Shown piece after piece: positions 6,432 through 14,035 of a DNA stretch of 23,836 nt. The translations under genes were made by a program, and so were the position numbers. How positions within the stretch are numbered: position 1 is the first letter of the stretch; every line of letters begins with the position of its first letter. The stretch comes from Lachnoclostridium sp. UBA3320 (GTDB lineage: Bacteria > Bacillota > Clostridia > Lachnospirales > Lachnospiraceae): positions 1-23,836 of the forward strand of contig DESG01000013.1 in NCBI GenBank assembly GCA_002361175.1. Direction: 5' to 3'. The notes under the pieces are model-generated. The model was not told the DNA's origin. It saw only the letters and a program-made list of their open reading frames with translations, and ran no database searches.

Positions 6432-7287
6432 TTGCAAAGTGGTAATGACAGTGGCTGGCTCAGATTGCAGCGGCGGAGCAGGGATACAGGCTGATTTAAA
6501 GACAATGACAGCTCATAGTGTATATGGTATGAGTGTTATTACTGCAATAACTGTGCAAAATACTATGGGTGTAATAAAGTCAGAAAAGCTTTCTACAGAG
6601 CTTGTAGCCAAGCAATTTGATGCAGTGTGTTCTGATATTATGCCTGATGCGATTAAGACAGGTATGCTTTTTTCAGAAGATATAATTGATGTAACTGCCA
6701 GCAAAATAATGGAATACAAATTGCAAAACATAGTAGTAGACCCTGTGCTTGTATCTACAAGTGGAAACAGGCTTTTAAAACCGTCTGCTGAAAGTGTGCT
6801 TATAGAAAAAATGCTGCCTCTTGCAACGCTTATTACGCCCAATATTCCAGAGGCAGAGGCACTTTCAGGCATAAATATACATGGTAAAGATGACATGGTG
6901 CTTGCCGCTTCAAAACTTTGCCAGTCAAGTGGCAGTAATGTTCTTATTAAAGGCGGTCATAGTGATGAAAATGCTGATGACTTACTGTACTGCACAGAAG
7001 AGATGGCAGACAGAGTTATTACAGATGGCAGCAGAATTAAATGGTTCTATGGCAAAAGAGTTAATACATCTAATACACATGGAACAGGCTGTACACTGTC
7101 ATCTGCAATAGCGTGTAATCTGGCATATGGCAATGATATTATAACAGCAATATCATCTGCCAAAGCTTATTTGTATGGCGCATTAAAATCAGGATTAAAC
7201 TTAGGCAATGGAAACGGACCAGTTGACCACTGTTTTAATATTAACAGAGAGGTTTTTAATAAAAAGCCTCGTCTGCTGTTTGTCTAA
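6421..7287 (+). CDS. thiD: HMP / HMP-phosphate kinase ThiD
   Basis: ThiD phosphorylates hydroxymethylpyrimidine and then HMP-P to HMP-PP, the substrate of ThiE. The 288-residue ribokinase-fold protein has the N-terminal TVAGSDCSGGAGIQADLKT substrate loop, DAIKTGML, VVDPVLVSTSG, TPNIPEAEAL, NVLIKGGH, and the anion-hole/catalytic motif NTHGTGCTLSSAIA. The frame opens at 6400, but the ATG at 6421 has a GGGGAG ribosome binding site (6402-6407) and gives the family-typical short N-terminus. It overlaps the end of thiC by 11 nt, indicating translational coupling. Its last 32 bp overlap the 3' end of the HAD gene on the opposite strand. Confidence 0.95.
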   Translation: MMNNCKVVMTVAGSDCSGGAGIQADLKTMTAHSVYGMSVITAITVQNTMGVIKSEKLSTELVAKQFDAVCSDIMPDAIKTGMLFSEDIIDVTASKIMEYKLQNIVVDPVLVSTSGNRLLKPSAESVLIEKMLPLATLITPNIPEAEALSGINIHGKDDMVLAASKLCQSSGSNVLIKGGHSDENADDLLYCTEEMADRVITDGSRIKWFYGKRVNTSNTHGTGCTLSSAIACNLAYGNDIITAISSAKAYLYGALKSGLNLGNGNGPVDHCFNINREVFNKKPRLLFV

Positions 7288-7864
7288 TTTCATCCCAGTG
7301 ACAGGCTGAATCTTCATCGTACACAGCAACAACATGACATCCTGCACCCTTGGCCGAATTTACAGCAAATAAAGTATCTTCATAAACAGTTGTATCTTTG
7401 GGCAGTGTATTGTATTTACTGCATATTGTTTTATATATTTCAGGGGTGCGTTTGTCAAGTCCTAGCTCTGTACTGGTGTAAATTGCATCAAAATAGTCAT
7501 ACAATTTTAAACGTTTAAGTGCAGGAACGGCATATGACCTGTCAGATGTAGTTAAAAGGCATATAGTGTGTCTTTGTAAGTAGAGATCTGTAAGCAGGTC
7601 ATACATTCCAGGCTTAATACCTATATTATTTCTATACTCATCTTTAACAATAGAAATCATCTCTGACACAATATCATCTCTGTCCTTATCTATACCAAGG
7701 CTTATAAAATAATCTGCACATTCAGGAAGTGTAAGAGACTCTACTACCTGCTTCAAGTTGTCAGGTGGTGTTATATTATAGGATTTTAGGTAATTATTAT
7801 CTAGTTTTTTCCATACATACATAGAATCAAGAATAGTTCCATCCATATCAAATATGTACAACAT
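7256..7864 (-). CDS. HAD-family phosphatase in thiE operon
   Basis: This 202-residue haloacid dehalogenase-type phosphatase has motif I FDMDGTILDS (nucleophile D6, acid/base D8), an inserted helical cap after it, motif II LLTTSDRS (about 98-105), the lysine region DKRTPEIYK (about 136-144), and motif IV VYEDTLFAV (about 160-168). The start overlaps the end of thiE by 17 nt, and a good AAGGAG ribosome binding site (7872-7877) lies inside thiE, so the two are translationally coupled. The link with ThiE suggests action on a thiamine intermediate, for instance dephosphorylating thiamine monophosphate; this is inference from context. General sugar-phosphate or phosphoglycolate phosphatase activity is the alternative. 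The 3' end overlaps thiD by 32 bp. Confidence 0.88.
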   Translation of the reverse strand: MLYIFDMDGTILDSMYVWKKLDNNYLKSYNITPPDNLKQVVESLTLPECADYFISLGIDKDRDDIVSEMISIVKDEYRNNIGIKPGMYDLLTDLYLQRHTICLLTTSDRSYAVPALKRLKLYDYFDAIYTSTELGLDKRTPEIYKTICSKYNTLPKDTTVYEDTLFAVNSAKGAGCHVVAVYDEDSACHWDEIRQTADEAFY

Positions 7865-8498
7865 CTACTATCTCCTTGCAAAGGTTCAATAATGTGTGTG
7901 TTGCTTCTCCTACATTTTCCTGTGCAAACAGTGCAGATATAACAGCAACACCATCAACACCTAAGCCTTTTAACTGCAATATATTATCATGATTAATACC
8001 ACCGATTGCTACAATTGGTATTGTTATGTTATCCGTTATATTTTTAAGTGCTTCCATAGTCAGAGGAATTGTATCCTTTTTGGTTGAAGTTGTAAAAACT
8101 GCACCTGTGCCTATATAGTCTGCACCTGCATTTTGTGCGGCAATAGCCTCTTTAAGATTATGTGCAGTCATTCCAATAATCTTGTCACTGCCTAATATCT
8201 CTCTTGCCATTTTATAATTATTATCACTTTGTCCAATATGTACACCGTCAGCATCTGCCTCTTTAGCGGCGTATACATCATCATCAATTACAAAAGGTAC
8301 ACTGTATCTGGCAGCAATTTCTTTTATTACAAGTGCTTCTTTAACAAGTTCATCATGTCCAATGTGCTTTTCACGTAACTGTAAAAAAGTTGCGCCATTT
8401 TTAAGCACTTCTTCTACTTGGGAAGCAAGTGTTCTGCCATTTAACCACTGTCTGTCAGTTATAGCATATAAAAGTACATCTTTTTTGCTAATTTTCAC
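7848..8498 (-). CDS. thiE: Thiamine-phosphate synthase ThiE
   Basis: ThiE joins HMP-PP with thiazole phosphate to give thiamine monophosphate. The TIM-barrel protein shows LYAITDR near the N-terminus, FLQLREKH with the phosphate-binding region, FVIDDDVYAAKEADADGVHIGQSD, IIGMTAHN, DYIGTGAVFTTSTKKD and VAIGGINHDN. The frame extends to an ATG at 8522 without a ribosome binding site. The GTG at 8498 has AAGGA about 10 nt upstream and gives a 216-residue protein of usual size, so it is preferred. No riboswitch is seen before this gene, unlike thiC, so control may differ. It is the first gene of a two-gene operon with the HAD phosphatase. Confidence 0.93.
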   Translation of the reverse strand: MKISKKDVLLYAITDRQWLNGRTLASQVEEVLKNGATFLQLREKHIGHDELVKEALVIKEIAARYSVPFVIDDDVYAAKEADADGVHIGQSDNNYKMAREILGSDKIIGMTAHNLKEAIAAQNAGADYIGTGAVFTTSTKKDTIPLTMEALKNITDNITIPIVAIGGINHDNILQLKGLGVDGVAVISALFAQENVGEATHTLLNLCKEIVDVVHI

Positions 8499-8522
8499 TT
8501 TGTTACCATCCTTCACATTCAC

Positions 8523-8551
8523 TTGTAGAAATTTATAAAATTAAGTATAAT
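8523..8551 (+). promoter_or_regulatory. Candidate promoter for the DUF1653 gene
   Basis: TTGTAG (8523-8528) and a perfect TATAAT (8546-8551) with 17-nt spacing precede the plus-strand gene by about 60 nt. The -35 is weak. Confidence 0.45.
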
Positions 8552-8609
8552 ATGATAATAGCGTTTTTTTAAGCTTATGTCAATGACAGCAAAGGAAGGA
8601 GAATTTATT

Positions 8610-9200
8610 ATGAACCAAAATATGTTATTACCAGGAACACTTTATAAAAATTTTGAAGGAAATATTTATCAGATAATGTGTATTGCAAAAAATTGCGTAG
8701 ATAAAGGAAAAGAAGTAATATATCAAAAAATGTTTCCGCCATTTGATATATGGGCAGAACCGCTTGAAAGTTTTATGCAAAAAATAGACAATACAATATG
8801 TGGACAAAATTACCAATTTGAACAGATAGAAGTAAATACTAAAGATAAAGAATTACATAAAGATATAGTAAATGAAGAAGCCATAAAAAGAGAAGAGATA
8901 TCAGATAGTGTATTTAAAGAAGCTTTATTAAATGGAAGTTTAGATAGAAAAATTGTAGGTAAGATACCAGATTCAGAAATTGCACAAAGAGGTTTTATGG
9001 AACTTTTAGATGCAGATACTTATCACGACAAATATATTATTTTCTCTGCCCTTAGAAACTATCTTAACAGTCGTCTTTTAAATAATATTGCGGTATCGCT
9101 TGATATTGTATTAGAAGATGGAGAAGAAGAAGAACAATACGAATCTATACGAAGATGTTTACAGACTTTTGAACGTTATGAAACAAAAAGGCTGCGCTAA
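8610..9200 (+). CDS. DUF1653-domain protein with C-terminal extension
   Basis: The first ~65 residues (LLPGTLYKNFEGNIYQIMCIAK ... EVIYQKMFPPFDIWAEPLESFM) match the DUF1653 pattern of a small beta-rich domain found alone in many bacteria as ~70-80 residue proteins. Here an extra ~120 residues follow. They are mostly helical and charged, with an IVGKIPDSEIAQRGFMELLDADTYHDKYIIF central part and an acidic run (EDGEEEEQ) near the end. A GGAAGGAG ribosome binding site fixes the start at 8610; an in-frame ATG at 8577 lacks one. The function is unknown. It lies just before recA, on the same strand but with recA having its own promoter. Confidence 0.8.
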   Translation: MNQNMLLPGTLYKNFEGNIYQIMCIAKNCVDKGKEVIYQKMFPPFDIWAEPLESFMQKIDNTICGQNYQFEQIEVNTKDKELHKDIVNEEAIKREEISDSVFKEALLNGSLDRKIVGKIPDSEIAQRGFMELLDADTYHDKYIIFSALRNYLNSRLLNNIAVSLDIVLEDGEEEEQYESIRRCLQTFERYETKRLR

Positions 9201-9259
9201 GATTGACATATGTGTCGTAGAGTGTTAAATTAAATATAATAAATACTTTATATTCTATA

Positions 9260-9288
9260 TTGACATAATAGGTGGAAAAGGTTATTAT
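9260..9288 (+). promoter_or_regulatory. recA promoter
   Basis: A perfect TTGACA (9260-9265) and TATTAT (9283-9288) with 17-nt spacing lie directly before the LexA box and recA. A second TTGACA at 9203-9208 with a poor -10 could be an additional weak start. Confidence 0.8.
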
Positions 9289-9297
9289 AATAAAAAA

Positions 9298-9309
9298 GAA
9301 CTTATGTTC
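9298..9309 (+). promoter_or_regulatory. LexA (SOS) operator of recA
   Basis: GAACTTATGTTC is a perfect match to the Firmicute LexA/DinR core GAACnnnnGTTC. It lies at about +3 to +14 relative to the predicted start of transcription, where bound LexA would block the promoter. Confidence 0.88.
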
Positions 9310-9324
9310 GGAAAGGACAAAAAT

Positions 9325-10428
9325 ATGGCAAAATCAGTAGTAACAGCAAATATTGATGAAAATAAAAAGAAAGCACTGGAATCGGCTCTGGCACATATAG
9401 AGAAGTCCTATGGCAAGGGTGCAGTTATGAAACTTGGTGACAATTCACACCTTAATGTGGAAACGTTTCCTACTGGCTCATTAGGGCTTGACCTTGCACT
9501 TGGCGTTGGAGGTGTGCCAAAGGGAAGAGTTATAGAGGTGTATGGACCTGAAGCAGGTGGTAAAACTACAGTTGCTTTGCATATGGTGGCAGAAGTACAA
9601 AAACGTGGTGGCATTGCAGGTTACATTGATGCAGAACATGCCCTCGACCCTGCATATGCCAAAAGGATTGGTGTAGATATTGACAACTTATATATATCAC
9701 AACCAGACACAGGTGAACAGGGATTGGAAATTACAGAAACTATGGTACGTTCAGGTGCTATAGATATTATAGTAGTGGATTCTGTTGCAGCACTTGTGCC
9801 TAAGGCAGAGATTGAAGGTGAGATGGGTGACAGCCATGTTGGATTACAAGCAAGGCTTATGTCACAGGCGCTTAGAAAACTCACAGCTGTTGTTGGCAAA
9901 ACAAGCTGTTCAGTTATCTTTATAAACCAACTTCGTGAAAAAGTCGGAATTATGTTTGGCAATCCAGAAGTGACAACTGGTGGGCGTGCACTTAAATACT
10001 ATTCTTCTATAAGACTTGAAATAAGGCGTGGAGAACAAATAAAAAAAGATGGAGAAGTTATAGGAAACCGTACTCGTATAAAAGTTGTAAAGAATAAAGT
10101 TGCACCACCATTCCGTGAAGCAGAAGTAGATATTATTTATGGTGAAGGTATATCAAGAGAGGGGGATATACTCGACCTCGCTGCCAGTGATGACATTATA
10201 AACAAAAGTGGTGCTTGGTATGCCTATAATGGAAGTAAGATAGGACAGGGAAGGGAAAATGCCAAGATTTACTTAAAAGAACATCCTGACGTAATGGAAG
10301 AAGTGGAACAGAAAGTACGTGAGAAACATATAAAGAATGACGAAGAAGATGAGGAAGAAGAAGTTAAAATAGAAATAGGGCAGGAAATTAAAAATGATAA
10401 TGTTATAACGACATCAGACGAGGTTTAA
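9325..10428 (+). CDS. recA: Recombinase RecA
   Basis: RecA forms ATP-dependent filaments on single-stranded DNA, drives homologous recombination and triggers LexA self-cleavage. The 367-residue protein shows FPTGSLGLDLALG, the Walker A loop GPEAGGKTT (74-82), IDAEHALDP, the MAW-type region with VDSVAALVPKAEIEGEMGDSH, INQLREKVG (Walker B vicinity and loop L2 before NPEVTTGGRALKYYSS), and an acidic C-terminal tail (NDEEDEEEE). The Walker A normally reads GPESSGKTT, so two serines are replaced by Ala and Gly. An in-frame ATG at 9304 lies inside the LexA box, while the ATG at 9325 follows AAAGGA, so 9325 is chosen. recX follows one base after the stop codon. Confidence 0.97.
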   Translation: MAKSVVTANIDENKKKALESALAHIEKSYGKGAVMKLGDNSHLNVETFPTGSLGLDLALGVGGVPKGRVIEVYGPEAGGKTTVALHMVAEVQKRGGIAGYIDAEHALDPAYAKRIGVDIDNLYISQPDTGEQGLEITETMVRSGAIDIIVVDSVAALVPKAEIEGEMGDSHVGLQARLMSQALRKLTAVVGKTSCSVIFINQLREKVGIMFGNPEVTTGGRALKYYSSIRLEIRRGEQIKKDGEVIGNRTRIKVVKNKVAPPFREAEVDIIYGEGISREGDILDLAASDDIINKSGAWYAYNGSKIGQGRENAKIYLKEHPDVMEEVEQKVREKHIKNDEEDEEEEVKIEIGQEIKNDNVITTSDEV

Positions 10429-10429
10429 C

Positions 10430-10882
10430 ATGGGCGATGAAGAGTTATCAAATGCTAAGAAAAAAGCAATGTCTTTACTTAATTACAGCAGTCGTACAGA
10501 ATGGGAGCTTTTAGACAAACTTGCAAAAGCAGGCTTTTCAGAGGAAGCGGCAAATGGTGCATTAGAATACGTAAAAAATTTTCACTATGTTGATGATGAA
10601 AAATATGCAATGAATTTTGTAAATATATATTACAAATCAAAAAGCATAAAAAAAATAAGACAGATTTTGACAAATAAACATGTGCCTGAAAAATATATAT
10701 CACTTGCTATAGAATCTATTGAAGGTGGCGACACTTATGCCTTGGAAAGGGAACTTGAAAAGATACTTAAAAAAGGACAAGATTTAGAAAATATGACTTA
10801 TGAAGAAAAGCAGAAAGTGACAGCAAAATTGTATAGAAAGGGCTTTAGTTTAGATGATATAAAAAAACATATAAGATTCTAA
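10430..10882 (+). CDS. recX: RecA regulatory protein RecX
   Basis: RecX modulates RecA filament assembly and activity. The 150-residue helical protein has the tandem three-helix pattern of the family: KKKAMSLLNYSSRTEWELLDKLAKAGFSEEAANGALEYVKNFHYVDDEKYAMNF-type repeats, ending in LYRKGFSLDDIKKHIRF. Its ATG lies one base after the recA stop, so expression is almost surely coupled with recA and SOS-inducible. Length is typical for a short Firmicute RecX. No terminator is visible after it. Confidence 0.92.
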   Translation: MGDEELSNAKKKAMSLLNYSSRTEWELLDKLAKAGFSEEAANGALEYVKNFHYVDDEKYAMNFVNIYYKSKSIKKIRQILTNKHVPEKYISLAIESIEGGDTYALERELEKILKKGQDLENMTYEEKQKVTAKLYRKGFSLDDIKKHIRF

Positions 10883-10910
10883 TTAGCGTAAAAAGAAAAT
10901 AGTCTTGAGC

Positions 10911-10939
10911 TTGACATATTAGTGCAAAAAGTATAGAAT
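10911..10939 (+). promoter_or_regulatory. rny promoter
   Basis: TTGACA (10911-10916) and TAGAAT (10934-10939) with 17-nt spacing form a near-consensus sigma-A promoter about 50 nt before the ribonuclease Y start. Confidence 0.72.
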
Positions 10940-10972
10940 TATTTTGTTGTACTAGCTGCAACTAATAACTTA

Positions 10973-10985
10973 AGGAGGTGCTCCT
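10973..10985 (+). promoter_or_regulatory. rny ribosome binding site within a small palindrome
   Basis: AGGAGGTGCTCCT contains a full Shine-Dalgarno sequence whose AGGAG can pair with the CTCCT four bases on, leaving a 3-nt loop. The start codon at 10991 follows. The hairpin could dampen translation initiation; no experiment is implied by the sequence. Confidence 0.5.
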
Positions 10986-10990
10986 GTTCG

Positions 10991-12556
10991 ATGCCAATGG
11001 TTTTAAAAGTAATTATAGCCATTGTTGTTCTATTAGCCGTTGCTGTTGCAACTGCGCTTGTTACCAAGACAATAGCCATAAGACAGTATAAAGAAATCGA
11101 AGAGGCTAAGATTGGTAATGCAGACGAAAAGGCGAGAAGTATAATAGATGAAGCCTTAAGAGATGCTGAAACTAAGAAGCGCGAAGCACTGCTCGAAGCC
11201 AAAGAAGAAGCAATCCGTACTAAAAATGAGATTGAGCATGAGTCAAAGGAAAGGCGAGCAGAAATACAGCGGTATGAAAAACGTGTATTGTCGAAAGAGG
11301 AGACCCTGGATAAAAAGTCAGAAGTGTTGGAGAAAAAGGAAGCTAAATTAAATTCTAAGCTTGCTGAACTGGAAAAGCAGATGCAAGAAGTTGAAGTTAT
11401 CAAAAACAGTCATTTGCAAGAGCTTGAAAAAATCTCTGGACTTACTTCTGAACAAGCAAAGGAATATCTTTTAAAATCTGTTGAAGAAGATGTAAAACAT
11501 GAAACTGCTGTTCTTGTTAAGGAACTTGAAAGGCAGGCAAAAGAAGAAGCGGACAAAAGGGCAAAAGACTATGTTGTTAATGCAATACAGCGCTGTGCTG
11601 CTGACCATGTTGCAGAGACTACAATTTCTGTTGTGCAGCTCCCTAATGATGAAATGAAAGGCAGGATTATCGGCAGAGAAGGGCGTAATATCAGGACTTT
11701 AGAAACGCTTACTGGCGTCAACCTGATTATTGATGACACACCAGAAGCTGTAGTCTTATCAGGATTTGATGGGGTTAGAAGAGAAGTTGCAAGAATTGCT
11801 CTTGAAAAACTTATTGTTGATGGCAGAATTCATCCAGCTAGGATTGAGGAAATGGTTGAAAAGGCTCAAAAAGAAGTTGAGTCAATGATTCGTGAGGAAG
11901 GAGAAGCTGCTACTCTTGAAGTAGGAGTGCACGGTATAAATCCAGAACTTATTCGTTTGTTAGGAAGAATGAAATTTAGGACCAGCTATGGTCAGAATGC
12001 ATTGAAACATTCTATTGAAGTAGCTCACTTAGCAGGGCTTATAGCAGGAGAGATAGGAGTCGATGCAAGAATGGCAAGAAGAGCTGGTCTGTTGCATGAT
12101 ATTGGCAAATCTGTAGACCAAGAAATGGAGGGAACACATGTCCAGATTGGAGCAGAACTTTGTCGAAAGTACAAGGAGTCACCAGTTGTTATAAATGCTG
12201 TTGAATCTCATCACGGAGATTCTGAACCAGATACTTTAATAGCGTGTATTGTACAAGCTGCTGACACTATTTCTGCAGCACGTCCAGGTGCACGCAGAGA
12301 GACATTAGAAACATATACAAACAGATTAAAACAATTAGAGGATATTTCCAATAGCTTTAAAGGAGTTGATAAATCATTTGCCATTCAGGCAGGGCGTGAA
12401 TTAAGGGTTATGGTTATTCCTGATAAAATATCAGATGATGATATGGTTCTGCTTGCAAGGGATATTTCTAAACAGATAGAGAATGAATTGAAATATCCAG
12501 GTCAGATAAAGGTTAATGTTATCAGAGAATCCAGGGTTACAGATTATGCTAAATAG
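10991..12556 (+). CDS. rny: Ribonuclease Y
   Basis: RNase Y is the membrane-anchored endoribonuclease that starts mRNA decay in many Firmicutes. The 521-residue protein has an N-terminal transmembrane helix (about residues 5-25), a long coiled coil rich in E/K/A (about 33-195), a KH RNA-binding domain with GRIIGREGRNIR (from about 224), and an HD phosphohydrolase domain with LLHDIGK (catalytic H369-D370). Length and domain order match the family exactly. It has its own promoter, and an intrinsic terminator follows it, so it appears monocistronic. Confidence 0.97.
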   Translation: MPMVLKVIIAIVVLLAVAVATALVTKTIAIRQYKEIEEAKIGNADEKARSIIDEALRDAETKKREALLEAKEEAIRTKNEIEHESKERRAEIQRYEKRVLSKEETLDKKSEVLEKKEAKLNSKLAELEKQMQEVEVIKNSHLQELEKISGLTSEQAKEYLLKSVEEDVKHETAVLVKELERQAKEEADKRAKDYVVNAIQRCAADHVAETTISVVQLPNDEMKGRIIGREGRNIRTLETLTGVNLIIDDTPEAVVLSGFDGVRREVARIALEKLIVDGRIHPARIEEMVEKAQKEVESMIREEGEAATLEVGVHGINPELIRLLGRMKFRTSYGQNALKHSIEVAHLAGLIAGEIGVDARMARRAGLLHDIGKSVDQEMEGTHVQIGAELCRKYKESPVVINAVESHHGDSEPDTLIACIVQAADTISAARPGARRETLETYTNRLKQLEDISNSFKGVDKSFAIQAGRELRVMVIPDKISDDDMVLLARDISKQIENELKYPGQIKVNVIRESRVTDYAK

Positions 12557-12580
12557 ACACAATAGCCTGTAAACATGAGC

Positions 12581-12609
12581 AAGGGAGCCATTTTATTATG
12601 GCTCCTTTT
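12581..12609 (+). terminator. Terminator after rny
   Basis: AAGGGAGCCA (12581-12590) pairs with TGGCTCCTTT (12599-12608) around an 8-nt loop, ending in a short T run. This is a clear intrinsic terminator 24 nt past the stop. Confidence 0.85.
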
Positions 12610-12638
12610 GAAATTAATAAACTTATGGAGGCTTTATT

Positions 12639-14000
12639 ATGGTGGTAATACGCCGCAATATATATGATTTAAAAAAAGAAGTATCTGCTAATAATATTAA
12701 CTGTGATTTGTATATAAAAAATATAAGAGATTACGGTGCTGCTGTAGATATAGGTACAACAACAATCTCTCTAAGTCTTTTTTCACTTGACAACAAAAAG
12801 CATCTTGCAAATATTACTGAAACTAATTTACAAACAAAATATGGCACTGATGTTATGATGCGAATTATGCACGCAAATATGGGAAAAGCTTTTATGCTGC
12901 ATGAGATTGTCACAAAACAAATTGAAGATATGCTTGATAAAGCAAGCAGTGGCATATGTGAAGCAAAAGCTATTAAAAAACTTACAGTTACAGGCAATAC
13001 AACAATGTGCCATCTTTTCCTTGATAAAGATTTAAGCCAGATGACAGGAGTTCCTTTTATCACTGCATACAAGGGAAGCATCAGTATATGTGGTAAAGAT
13101 ATAGGATTTAAAAAATATTCACATTTAAGTATATATGTTATGTCTGGAGTTACAGCACATATAGGTGCAGATGCAGTTTCAATGCTATGTGCAAAAAAAC
13201 TTTATGCGCCAGATAAGATACAACTTGCAATAGATATTGGCACTAATGCAGAAATACTATTAAATAATAAAGGTGAAATATACGCTTGTTCTGCTGCCGC
13301 AGGTCCAGCATTTGAAGGAGGAGGAACAAAATGTGGCAAAAGAGCAGGAAATGGTGTAGTTAATGGAGTTAAAATAAGCAAATTTACAGGTAATATAGTG
13401 CTTAATGTTATAGATACAGAAGGTTTGCAGCAAAATGAAATGCCATTAAAAGGAATATGTGGTTCTGGTCTTGTTGATGCTGTTGCAGAGCTTTTAAAAA
13501 TAGGAGTTTTAAATCAAGACGGACATCTTATGGAATACAGTGAGGCACTTGAAAATAAAGTTCATAAAGATATTGCAGAAAGACTTAAAAAAGACAGTGA
13601 AGGCAGCTTTTTTGTATTGTGTGATAATATATTTATCACACAAAAAGATATAAGAAGCATACAACTTGCAAAGGCAGCAGTACAGGCTGGTGCAGAGATA
13701 TTGCTAAAAAAAGCAGATATATGTATGGATGATGTTGATGAGATAAAAATTGCTGGTGTTTTTGGAAAATTCATACATCCAAAATCAGCTAAAGCATTTG
13801 GTCTTTATCCTGATGCTTGCAAAGACAAGATAGAATTTGTGGGCAATGCGGCTGGAAGTGGTGCAGCAATGGTACTTTTAGATGACAATTTTAAAAAACT
13901 TACAGAAAAGTATGCAAAGATAATAAAACATATTGAACTTGCAGATGAAGATGAATTTAAAAATAAATTTTTCAGTGCAATGGCACTTAAAAAGTGGTAA
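12639..14000 (+). CDS. ASKHA-domain protein, RACo-like, lacking the ferredoxin domain
   Basis: The 453-residue protein matches the C-terminal ATPase part of corrinoid-protein reductive activators (RACo; DUF4445/ASKHA fold). Visible segments are AAVDIGTTTISLSLF (phosphate 1 loop, about 34-48), TVTGNTTMCHLFL, LAIDIGTNAEILL (phosphate 2), CSAAAGPAFEGGGTKCG, GICGSGLVDAVAELL and IAGVFGKFIHP. Full-length relatives are about 600 residues and carry an N-terminal 2Fe-2S ferredoxin domain that reduces cob(II)alamin. Here only ~30 residues precede the ATPase, and there is no CX5CX2C-type motif. Either it works with a separate electron carrier or it serves another ATP-driven activation role. GGAGG precedes the ATG. 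No corrinoid protein or methyltransferase gene is nearby. proC follows 35 nt later. Confidence 0.85.
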   Translation: MVVIRRNIYDLKKEVSANNINCDLYIKNIRDYGAAVDIGTTTISLSLFSLDNKKHLANITETNLQTKYGTDVMMRIMHANMGKAFMLHEIVTKQIEDMLDKASSGICEAKAIKKLTVTGNTTMCHLFLDKDLSQMTGVPFITAYKGSISICGKDIGFKKYSHLSIYVMSGVTAHIGADAVSMLCAKKLYAPDKIQLAIDIGTNAEILLNNKGEIYACSAAAGPAFEGGGTKCGKRAGNGVVNGVKISKFTGNIVLNVIDTEGLQQNEMPLKGICGSGLVDAVAELLKIGVLNQDGHLMEYSEALENKVHKDIAERLKKDSEGSFFVLCDNIFITQKDIRSIQLAKAAVQAGAEILLKKADICMDDVDEIKIAGVFGKFIHPKSAKAFGLYPDACKDKIEFVGNAAGSGAAMVLLDDNFKKLTEKYAKIIKHIELADEDEFKNKFFSAMALKKW

Positions 14001-14035
14001 AATAACTATATAGATATTGAAAGGAAATTTGTATT

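Noticed and set aside
9203..9230. Second promoter TTGACA-N16-TTAAAT before recA
   Set aside because: The -10 is poor and a much better promoter lies directly at the LexA box; it is mentioned only as a possible weak start.
9408..9962. Minus-strand frames opposite recA
   Set aside because: They are antisense to a highly conserved gene, rich in Ser/Pro/Thr, and fit shadow frames.
10939..11403. 154-residue serine-rich minus-strand frame opposite rny
   Set aside because: It mirrors the repetitive coiled-coil coding sequence of RNase Y and has no independent support.
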